Part shown: in pieces, positions 57,950 to 64,000 of the stretch
Layout: each line of letters opens with the position of its first letter
How positions within the stretch are numbered: the stretch's first letter is position 1
Origin: Nocardioides sp. SR21
GTDB lineage: Bacteria > Actinomycetota > Actinomycetes > Propionibacteriales > Nocardioidaceae
Direction: 5' to 3'
NCBI RefSeq assembly: GCF_022761125.1
Contig: NZ_JAKWJR010000004.1
Coordinates: 186,001 to 250,000, forward strand
Length of the DNA: 64,000 bases
Made by a program: the position numbers and the translations under genes
Notes under the pieces: generated by a model
The model's input: only the letters and a program-made list of their open reading frames with translations
Told to the model about the DNA's origin: nothing
Databases searched by the model: none

Positions 57950-60889
57950 TCAGCCGACGGTGAAGCTGGTCCACGCCGGCGTCGGATCGGCGATGCCGCC
58001 GACGTCGCGAGCGCGGGCGCCGACCCGGAACGAGCCGGCGTGGTCGGCGGACCACGTGGTCGACCACGTGGTCGGGCTCGCCATCCGGGTCGCGGGGGTG
58101 GCGTCCCCGTTCATCCACGTGAAGGGGCCCCACGTCTGCGTGACGTCGTTCCACCACAGACCCGTGGCGATGTCCTGGATCGCGACGTCGACCGCCCGGA
58201 TGCCGCTGTCGTCGCTGGCCCGGCCGGTGATCGTCGTGGCGCCCAGGGGCACCGACTGCCCGCCCCTCGGCGTCGAGATCGTGGCGTTCGGGGCGGTGAC
58301 GTCGCCCCCGGGGATCGTGAGCGTCACGGTCGTCGTCGCCGGGGTCGGGTCGACGTTCCCTCGGCTGTCCACGGCCTGCGCGGAGAACACGTAGGTGCCC
58401 GCGGAAGGCGGGGTCCAGGAGCTCGACCACGAGGTGCTGGTGGTCCCAGGAGCTACGGGGCTGCCGGGGAGCAGGATCTCCTCCGCGACCCAGCCGGTGC
58501 CGCCCCAGTACTGGCCGCTGAAGGCGTGCCGGACCGACCAGCGCACCGTCGCGATGCCCCGGTCGTCGGTCGCGGTGCCGGACAGGTCGACCCGCCCGAC
58601 GGGGGCCGTGCTGCCGTCCAGCGGGGCCTCGAGGACCGTCTCGGGCGGCGCGCCGTCCGGCCTGTCGACGCGCACGTCGACCGCTCGGACGGGGGAGGAG
58701 ACGGTGTTGTCGGCGTCCCGTGCCCGCGCCTCGACGTGGTAGGTCCGGCCGTACTGCGGGCCGGGGAACGTCCAGCTCCACCGGGCCGTGGTCGGGGTTC
58801 CCCACCACGGCGCGAAGCCCCAGGTCTGTGCGGACGTCCAGGTCGCCGTCGCCGGGTCCCACCACAGCCCGGTGCTCTCGTCGCGCACCGAGATCTCGAC
58901 CGTCGAGAGCCCCCGGTCGTCGGTCGCCCTGCCGGACACGACCATCGGCGCGTCCGTGGTCGATCCAGGGGTCGCCGGTGACGTGATGGTCAGCGTCGGC
59001 CGGCCGAAGAGGTAGGCCGGCTTCGCGACCGCCGGGTCGAAGACCGAGATGCGGTCGTTGCTGGAGTCGGCGACGTACAGGCGCCCGGTCGAGTCGTGGG
59101 AGATCCCGGAGGGGTTCCGCAGCTGGTACGGCCCGGAGCCGGCGCCGCCCCACTTGCCGAGGAACGTGCCGGTGGTCGTGAAGGCCTGCACGCGCGACTG
59201 CGCCTCGTCGGTCGCGTAGACGACGCCGTTGACGACCGTGACGCCCCAGAGGCCGGTGAACTTGCCGTTGGCCGTGCCCTTGCCGCCGAAGCTGCGCAGG
59301 GCGGTGCCGCCCGTCGGCCCGTAGACGTAGATCTTCTGCTGGCCGGCGTTGGCGTCGGCGACGAAGACCTGGCCGGTCGCCGGGTCGACCGCGACCGACT
59401 TCGAGTTGCGGCCCGTGATCGTGCCCACCTGGGTACCGGTGGCGGCGTCCAGGATCTTCACCTGGACGGTGTTGCCCGTGTACGTCGAGCCCACGTCGGT
59501 CACGTAGGCGTAGCCGTTGCCGAACGCGATCGCGAAGGGCTTCTCGAACATGCCGGGGACGCTGTTGCGGCGGTTGTCCTCGTTTCCGACCTGGAACAGG
59601 AAGTTGGCCTGGTCGTCGTAGACGTAGATGGTCCCGCCGGCGTTGTTGGCGACCCAAACCCGGCGGTTGACGGGGTCGAAGCCGATGCCGCGCGGGTACT
59701 TCACGCCGTACGGCGGGGTGTTGCCGCGCCCGCCCCAGCAGCCTTCGTGGGCGCCGTCGGCGGCGTACCGGCAGAAGCGCTGGTTCCACGAGTCGGCGAC
59801 CCAGACGTCCCCGGTGGCGGGGTCGACCGCGACGTCACGGGGCTGGCCGAGCTGGCCGGCCGGTCGCTCGGGGAGGGGCGAGGGCTGGATGTCGAGCGAG
59901 GCGCCGGTGGCGGGGTCGAACTCCTGGACCCGGTAGTTGCCGTACTCCGTCGTCCACAGCGTGCCGTCCGGCCCCATCGCCAGCTGGCGCGGTGCGATGA
60001 GCTGCCCGGGAGCCGTGCCCTCGCCACCGAAGTGGAACAGGGGGGTGCCGTCGAGCCCGAACACCTCGACCTGGTTCTGGAGGGCGTCGACGACGTAGAG
60101 GCGGCCGTGCTCGTCGTCGACCAGGACACTGCGCAGGTCGCCCGACAGCCCGCCGACGACGCTGACGTCGCCCGACAGCCCGATCGTGCGCACCAGGTGC
60201 CCGTCGGGATCGAGCACCAGGACCCGACGGTTGATCGAGTCCGAGACGTAGATCCGCCCGTCCTGCCCGACGTCGATGCCGTAGAACTGGCCCGGCTGCT
60301 GGTTGGGGAACGTCAGGTCCCACGCCGCGACCTGGGATCCGCCGCCGGGGGCCAGCTTGATCAGCCGGGACGGGTTCGCGGCGGTGTTCCAGAGGTGGCT
60401 GTCGAGGATGTAGATGTAGCCCTGGTCGTCGATGCTCAGCCAGGCGGTGTAGGTCTGGGCGTCGGACCCGGGGTCGACGACGACGTCCGGGAGCCGGTTG
60501 CCGGCGGCGTCGTAGTGGGCGAGCGTGTCCGGCTTCGGCTTGCCGACGTACACGTCACCGTTGCGCGGGTCGACGGCGACGGAGGCCAGGACGGACTCGG
60601 GGTCGCCGGTGGCGGCGCTGGGCTGAGGCAGCGTGCGCGCGTAGGTCCAGTCGGCGTCGTACTCGCGGACCTGGTAGTTGAAGTAGTCCGTGACCACCCA
60701 GGAGTCGGCGACCGGGTTCCAGGCCATGCCCCAGGGGAAGAGGCTGGCCCGTCCGGTGCCACCGATGCTGCGCACGTGGGACGGCGTGACCCAGGCGTCG
60801 GCGGCCGACGCCGGAGTTGCCACCACGACGGGTACGCCGACGATCAGGAGCGCCGCCGCCCCGAGGCAGGCGCAGAGTCTGTCCCACAC
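57950..60889 (-). CDS. Large secreted NHL-repeat protein with three Ig-like domains
   Basis: A 979-aa exported protein with a signal peptide (about 1-29, ending TPASA). Residues ~40-345 and ~350-650 hold NHL/SMP-type propeller blades (VAVDPATGDVWVADSWNQRF, GIGFDPVNRRVWVANNAG, VTVVNGVVYATDEAQSRVQ). The C-terminal third contains three diverged Ig-like repeats, each with the motif A-T/S-D-D-x-G-I/L and TGLWW or SGQYWGG (at about 685-720, 795-830, 900-935). Possibly a cell-surface binding protein. No sortase motif or membrane anchor at the C-terminus. It may cooperate with the two secreted hydrolases on the same strand. Confidence 0.75.
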   Translation of the reverse strand: MWDRLCACLGAAALLIVGVPVVVATPASAADAWVTPSHVRSIGGTGRASLFPWGMAWNPVADSWVVTDYFNYQVREYDADWTYARTLPQPSAATGDPESVLASVAVDPRNGDVYVGKPKPDTLAHYDAAGNRLPDVVVDPGSDAQTYTAWLSIDDQGYIYILDSHLWNTAANPSRLIKLAPGGGSQVAAWDLTFPNQQPGQFYGIDVGQDGRIYVSDSINRRVLVLDPDGHLVRTIGLSGDVSVVGGLSGDLRSVLVDDEHGRLYVVDALQNQVEVFGLDGTPLFHFGGEGTAPGQLIAPRQLAMGPDGTLWTTEYGNYRVQEFDPATGASLDIQPSPLPERPAGQLGQPRDVAVDPATGDVWVADSWNQRFCRYAADGAHEGCWGGRGNTPPYGVKYPRGIGFDPVNRRVWVANNAGGTIYVYDDQANFLFQVGNEDNRRNSVPGMFEKPFAIAFGNGYAYVTDVGSTYTGNTVQVKILDAATGTQVGTITGRNSKSVAVDPATGQVFVADANAGQQKIYVYGPTGGTALRSFGGKGTANGKFTGLWGVTVVNGVVYATDEAQSRVQAFTTTGTFLGKWGGAGSGPYQLRNPSGISHDSTGRLYVADSSNDRISVFDPAVAKPAYLFGRPTLTITSPATPGSTTDAPMVVSGRATDDRGLSTVEISVRDESTGLWWDPATATWTSAQTWGFAPWWGTPTTARWSWTFPGPQYGRTYHVEARARDADNTVSSPVRAVDVRVDRPDGAPPETVLEAPLDGSTAPVGRVDLSGTATDDRGIATVRWSVRHAFSGQYWGGTGWVAEEILLPGSPVAPGTTSTSWSSSWTPPSAGTYVFSAQAVDSRGNVDPTPATTTVTLTIPGGDVTAPNATISTPRGGQSVPLGATTITGRASDDSGIRAVDVAIQDIATGLWWNDVTQTWGPFTWMNGDATPATRMASPTTWSTTWSADHAGSFRVGARARDVGGIADPTPAWTSFTVG

Positions 60890-60942
60890 CTTGCCGAGCG
60901 TGCCCGGTCAGCGGGCGGGGCGCCTCGCCAAATGGGGGTACG

Positions 60943-61194
60943 TCAGCCGGCGAGCGCGGCGAGCTTCTGCTTCACCTGCGCGAGCGACGGGTTCGTCTGC
61001 GCGGTGCCGTCGGAGTAGACCAGCGTCGGCACCGTCTGGTTCCCGTTGTTGACCGACTCGACCAGCTGGGCGGCGTCGGGCTGCTGCTCGATGTCGACGA
61101 TGTCGAACGTGATGCCCTCGCGGTCGAGCTGGCCCTTGAGGCGGTGGCAGTAGCCACACCACGGGGTCGAGTACATCGTGAAGGAACCGTGCAT
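60943..61194 (-). CDS. mrx1: Mycoredoxin-1-like glutaredoxin
   Basis: An 83-aa thioredoxin-fold protein with the active site Cys13-Gly-Tyr-Cys16 (TPWCGYCHRLK), TVPTLVYSDGT with cis-Pro and C-terminal QVKQKLAAL. It matches mycobacterial mycoredoxin-1, which reduces mycothiol mixed disulfides. Location next to uvrD2 is the same as in Mycobacterium (Rv3198A beside Rv3198c). It is divergent from uvrD2 with a gap of 79 bp. Confidence 0.9.
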   Translation of the reverse strand: MHGSFTMYSTPWCGYCHRLKGQLDREGITFDIVDIEQQPDAAQLVESVNNGNQTVPTLVYSDGTAQTNPSLAQVKQKLAALAG

Positions 61195-61273
61195 CGGGAC
61201 TGTCGCCTCCGGCGTCTAGGGTTTGGAAGGTCTCGCTGACACAACCATCGCCCACGAGGAGTTGTTCCCCCGA

Positions 61274-63313
61274 ATGCCCGTCGCCCACCCCCTGCTCGAT
61301 GCGCTCGATCCCGAGCAGCGGCGGGTCGCCGAGGCGCTCCGCGGGCCGGTCCGCGTGCTCGCCGGAGCCGGCACCGGCAAGACCCGGGCGATCACGCACC
61401 GGATCGCGTACGGCGTCGCCACCGGGACCTACGCGCCGACCGAGGTCCTCGCGGTCACGTTCACGACCCGCGCCGCGGGGGAGATGCGCGGGCGGCTGCG
61501 CGCCCTGGGCGCCGGCCCGGTCCAGGCCCGCACGTTCCACTCCGCGGCGTTGCGCCAGCTGCGCTACTTCTGGCCGCAGGCGCAGGGCACGGAGCTGCCT
61601 ACGCTGATCGAGTCCAAGATCGGCCTGCTCGCCACCGCCGCCCGCCGGCAGCGGCTCTCCGCCGACCAGGCGCTGCTGCGCGATCTCGCCTCCGAGGTCG
61701 AGTGGGCCAAGGTCAGCAACGTCCACCCCGACGACTACCCGCGCGTCGCCGCCCAGCGCGGCCGCAGCGTGACCGGGCAGGACCACGAGACCGTCGGCCG
61801 GGTGTTCAGCAGCTACGAGGACGTCAAGCGCGGCCAGGGCCGGATGGACATGGAGGACGTCCTGCTCCTGACCGCCGGCATGCTCGCCGACGACGAGCGG
61901 ATCGCGGCCCAGGTCCGCCGTCAGTACAAGTGGTTCGTCGTCGACGAGTTCCAGGACGTCTCGCCCCTGCAGTCCGCGCTGCTCGACCTCTGGCTCGGCG
62001 GCCGCGACGAGCTCTGCGTCGTCGGCGACCCGGCGCAGACCATCTACTCCTTCGCCGGCGCCAACGCCGACTACCTGCGCGACTTCCCGCGCAAGTACGC
62101 CAATACCACCTCGGTCGAGCTGGTCCGCAACTACCGCTCCACGCCCGAGGTGGTCGACGCCGCGAACACCCTGCTCGCCGGGTCGCCCAGCCAGGGCGTG
62201 GAGCTGCGTGCCCAGCGTCCGTCCGGCCCCACCGTCAGCTACACCCCGCGACCCGACGAGGTCGCCGAGGCGGAGTCGGTGGCCGCGGCGATCCTGCGGC
62301 TGCGCGACGCCGGCCGCAGCCTCGGCCAGGTGGCGGTGCTGTTCCGCATCAACGCCCAGTCGGAGTCGTTCGAGGAGGCGCTCTCCGCCCGCGGCATCCC
62401 GTACGTCGTCCGCGGCGCCGCCCGGTTCTTCGACCGGCCCGAGGTCCGCGAGGCGGTCACCCGGCTGCGCGGCGCAGCCCGCTCGGGCGAGGCCGGCGAC
62501 GACGCGGCGAGCATCCCCGGTGCGGTGGCGGCGATCCTCGCCGGCATGGGCTGGACCGTCGAGGCGCCGACCACGCGCGGCCAGACCCGCGACCGCTGGG
62601 AGTCCTGGCAGGCGCTGGTCGACCAGGCCATCGAGTTCGCCGGCCACGAGGGCGCCACCCTGAACGGCTTCGTCGACGACCTCGACCGCCGCGCCTCCGA
62701 GCAGCACGCCCCGGTCGCCGACGGCGTCACGCTCGCGACGTTCCACGCCGCGAAGGGCCTCGAGTGGGACTCCGTCTTCCTGTGCGGCCTGCAGGACGGC
62801 ACGCTCCCGATCACGTACGCCGACACCCCGGCCGCGGTCGAGGAGGAGCGCCGGCTGCTGTACGTCGGGATGACCCGGGCCCGCCTCGACCTGTCGCTGT
62901 CCTGGGCGCTGGCGCGCAACCCGGGCGGGCGGGCCGGCCGCAAGCCGTCGCGGTTCCTCGACCCGCTGCTGCCCCAGGAGGTCCTGGCGGCACGGGAGCA
63001 ACCACGCAGCCGCAAGGTCGCCAGTTGCCGTGAGTGCGGCCGGCCGCTGTCGACCGGCGCGGAGAAGAAGCGGGGCCGCTGCTCGGACTGCCCCGCGTCG
63101 TACGACGAGGAGCTGTTCGAGCGATTGCGCGACTGGCGCAAGGACCGCGCGGGGGAGGAGAGCGTGCCGGCGTTCGTGATCTTCACCGACGCGACGCTGC
63201 AGCTGATCGCCGAGCACAAGCCGCGCACACCGGAGGCCCTGCTTCGCATCAGTGGTATAGGCCGGTCCAAGCTCGAGAAGTACGGCGAGGACGTGCTGAC
63301 GGTCGTCGGCTGA
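61274..63313 (+). CDS. uvrD2: UvrD2-type DNA helicase with zinc cluster and HRDC domain
   Basis: A 679-aa superfamily 1 helicase. ATG 61274 gives the conserved N-terminus MPVAHPLLDALDPEQ; a TTG at 61223 is less likely. Walker A is AGAGTGKT at 30-37, motif II VVDEFQDVSPLQ, motif III VVGDPAQTIYSFAGAN, motif V FHAAKGLEWDSV, motif VI YVGMTRARLDL. Unlike UvrD1 it has a tetra-Cys zinc cluster (Cys585, 588, 603, 606) and a C-terminal HRDC domain (about 610-679), the mycobacterial UvrD2 architecture. Neighbour of mrx1 and whiB7. Confidence 0.93.
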   Translation: MPVAHPLLDALDPEQRRVAEALRGPVRVLAGAGTGKTRAITHRIAYGVATGTYAPTEVLAVTFTTRAAGEMRGRLRALGAGPVQARTFHSAALRQLRYFWPQAQGTELPTLIESKIGLLATAARRQRLSADQALLRDLASEVEWAKVSNVHPDDYPRVAAQRGRSVTGQDHETVGRVFSSYEDVKRGQGRMDMEDVLLLTAGMLADDERIAAQVRRQYKWFVVDEFQDVSPLQSALLDLWLGGRDELCVVGDPAQTIYSFAGANADYLRDFPRKYANTTSVELVRNYRSTPEVVDAANTLLAGSPSQGVELRAQRPSGPTVSYTPRPDEVAEAESVAAAILRLRDAGRSLGQVAVLFRINAQSESFEEALSARGIPYVVRGAARFFDRPEVREAVTRLRGAARSGEAGDDAASIPGAVAAILAGMGWTVEAPTTRGQTRDRWESWQALVDQAIEFAGHEGATLNGFVDDLDRRASEQHAPVADGVTLATFHAAKGLEWDSVFLCGLQDGTLPITYADTPAAVEEERRLLYVGMTRARLDLSLSWALARNPGGRAGRKPSRFLDPLLPQEVLAAREQPRSRKVASCRECGRPLSTGAEKKRGRCSDCPASYDEELFERLRDWRKDRAGEESVPAFVIFTDATLQLIAEHKPRTPEALLRISGIGRSKLEKYGEDVLTVVG

Positions 63314-63353
63314 GCACGTCCTGAGAAAAAATCAAGAAATACCCACTAAATCG

Positions 63354-63382
63354 TTTGCCCATTACATGGGTCGCACGATAGT
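63354..63382 (+). promoter_or_regulatory. Candidate promoter of the whiB7 leader
   Basis: TTTGCC (63354-63359) or TTGCCC, 16-17 bp spacing, then GATAGT (63377-63382). AAATCG lies directly before the -35, and an A-rich tract (AAAAAATCAAGAAAT) is 15-30 bp further up, which resembles the AT-rich element WhiB7 uses for autoactivation. Transcript would start near 63389. Confidence 0.5.
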
Positions 63383-63457
63383 TTTCCCTGGCAACAGAAA
63401 CAGCGCACCACGATCTTGGCAGGATCGGCGCACTACGACTGAAGGAGGTGGCACCAC

Positions 63458-63691
63458 ATGAACAGCACCAAGACCTGGATGACGGCTCAGACCCCGTCGG
63501 CCTTTGGCATGCCCATTTCCGGTGGCCACGCCTTCGGTGCGTCGGCCATTGAGGGTTGCTCCGCTGTCGCCACGACGCTCGTCGTGCGCGATCGCGCCGC
63601 GGCAGCCACGAATGGCGCCGTCAAGACGGACCGAGTCTTTGCTCAGTCCTACGTCCCGGGGACCAGTGCCTGGAGTCCACCGATCTGTTGA
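63458..63691 (+). CDS. Upstream ORF (leader peptide) of whiB7, 77 aa
   Basis: A 77-codon ORF with an excellent Shine-Dalgarno (AAGGAGGTGG before ATG 63458). The peptide starts MNSTKTWMTAQTPSAFGMPI and ends TSAWSPPIC. No domain or signal is recognised. Its codons are unlike the neighbouring genes: about 18 of 77 end in A or T (TTT, ATT, GGT, GCT, AGT), far more than usual in this GC-rich genome. Its last codons (63668-63675) can pair with the 5' arm of the downstream terminator, so translation status may control read-through into whiB. Confidence 0.65.
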   Translation: MNSTKTWMTAQTPSAFGMPISGGHAFGASAIEGCSAVATTLVVRDRAAAATNGAVKTDRVFAQSYVPGTSAWSPPIC

Positions 63692-63718
63692 GAACCAACA
63701 GCTCGGCAGCCTCCAGGC
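63668..63718 (+). promoter_or_regulatory. Antiterminator-type pairing in the whiB7 leader
   Basis: GCCTGGAG (63668-63675, inside the last uORF codons) is perfectly complementary to CTCCAGGC (63711-63718), which overlaps the start of the terminator stem (63716). Pairing them would prevent the terminator. A small CTGTTG / CAACAG hairpin surrounds the uORF stop. Consistent with ribosome-position control. Confidence 0.55.
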
Positions 63719-63760
63719 CGCGGAACCCGAAAACCGGGATCCGCGGCCTTCTTGTTTCTC
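63716..63760 (+). terminator. Intrinsic terminator (attenuator) before whiB7
   Basis: GGCCGCGGA A CCCG, loop AAAAC, CGGG A TCCGCGGCC, then TTCTTGTTTCTC. A 9-bp stem plus 4 further pairs with one A-A mismatch and a T-rich tail: a textbook intrinsic terminator. It lies inside the transcript upstream of whiB7, so it can act only as an attenuator. Confidence 0.85.
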
Positions 63761-63827
63761 AAGGCACGGATCTTCAGCCAGAACTCGCATCATCCACCGC
63801 GATCAGGTCAGAAGAGGAGGTGAAACA

Positions 63828-64000
63828 TGACCATCAGCGAGCTCGTTCGCACCGATGGCACCGAGGTCAGCCTGGGTCAGCTGCACGACCAGGCCAACCA
63901 GGTGGACGACGACCTGCTGCCCTGCCGGGCCAACAACCCGGAGCTGTGGTTCGCAGAGTCCCCGAGCGACGTGGAGAGCGCCAAGGCCCTGTGCCTGGAC
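63828..64000 (+). CDS. whiB7: WhiB7-like transcriptional regulator, N-terminal part (truncated by window edge)
   Basis: The first 57 codons of a WhiB family Fe-S regulator, cut by the window end. Start ATG 63828 follows a strong AGGAGGTGA site. The N-terminal tail (MTISELVRTDGTEVSLGQLH) precedes the WhiB core DDDLLPCRANNPELWFAESP and VESAKALC, with the first two cluster cysteines. This pattern (LPC..PxLWFAexP..vExAKxLC) and the position next to uvrD2 and mrx1 match WhiB7, the activator of intrinsic antibiotic resistance. The rest, including the AT-hook, is outside the window. Confidence 0.85.

Overview
The window is GC-rich, densely packed actinobacterial chromosome. Frequent GTG starts, 4-bp ATGA/GTGA overlaps, a DUF222-HNH (13E12-type) gene, AdnAB, mycoredoxin and a WhiB protein all point to the Actinomycetota. 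The gene style most resembles Nocardioides or a relative; this is inference, since no marker gene was searched. About 60 protein genes are supported. I see no rRNA, tRNA, CRISPR array or integrase.

Layout. 1-6.4 kb: the end of a CoxG-like gene, an amidase, a class V aminotransferase, DUF1684, two GNATs, a P-loop kinase-like protein, a VOC protein and a small lipoprotein. 6.6-8.9 kb: a DUF222-HNH gene followed by about 1 kb of non-coding DNA built from two tandem ~350-bp repeats (405-bp period), each ending in a strong hairpin. 8.9-12 kb: acyltransferase, HxlR regulator divergent from an acyl-CoA dehydrogenase, DUF5990 and a tiny ORF. 12.1-17.4 kb: an operon of a deaminase-type amidohydrolase plus HyuA and HyuB (cyclic amide hydrolysis). 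17.4-20.4 kb: secreted protein, anti-sigma/sigma pair and duplicated 4-TM proteins. 20.5-30.6 kb: NmrA-like reductase, PLC-like lipoprotein, then NhaC antiporter, APC-type arginine/ornithine exchanger and arginine deiminase, followed by small metabolic genes. 30.6-35.5 kb: a NarL-type two-component system divergent from an SPFH-like protein and two ion transporters. 35.5-37.6 kb: carbamate kinase with a ring-opening (barbiturase/cyanuric-acid type) amidohydrolase. 37.7-43.8 kb: a heterodimeric ABC exporter with one degenerate ATP site, methyltransferase, CoA-transferase and DJ-1/PfpI protein.

43.8-64 kb is an expanded version of the conserved actinobacterial DNA-repair and stress neighbourhood adnA-adnB-nudC-mrx1-uvrD2-whiB7, known from Mycobacterium. 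Here it is interrupted by a flavin monooxygenase-like gene, deoD, a putative zinc chaperone (aztD-like) behind two Zur-type boxes, and three large secreted proteins.

The most informative regulatory DNA is at the right edge. The whiB7-like gene has a leader of about 440 nt with a plausible promoter, a 77-codon upstream ORF with an excellent Shine-Dalgarno and unusual codon use, an antiterminator-like pairing, and an intrinsic terminator just before whiB. This is the layout expected of ribosome-mediated attenuation. Other structures worth a look are the paired Zur-type boxes flanking a perfect TATAAT, the compensatory hairpins of the 405-bp repeats, twin overlapping 36-bp palindromes, and a conserved leader shared by two paralogous secreted proteins.
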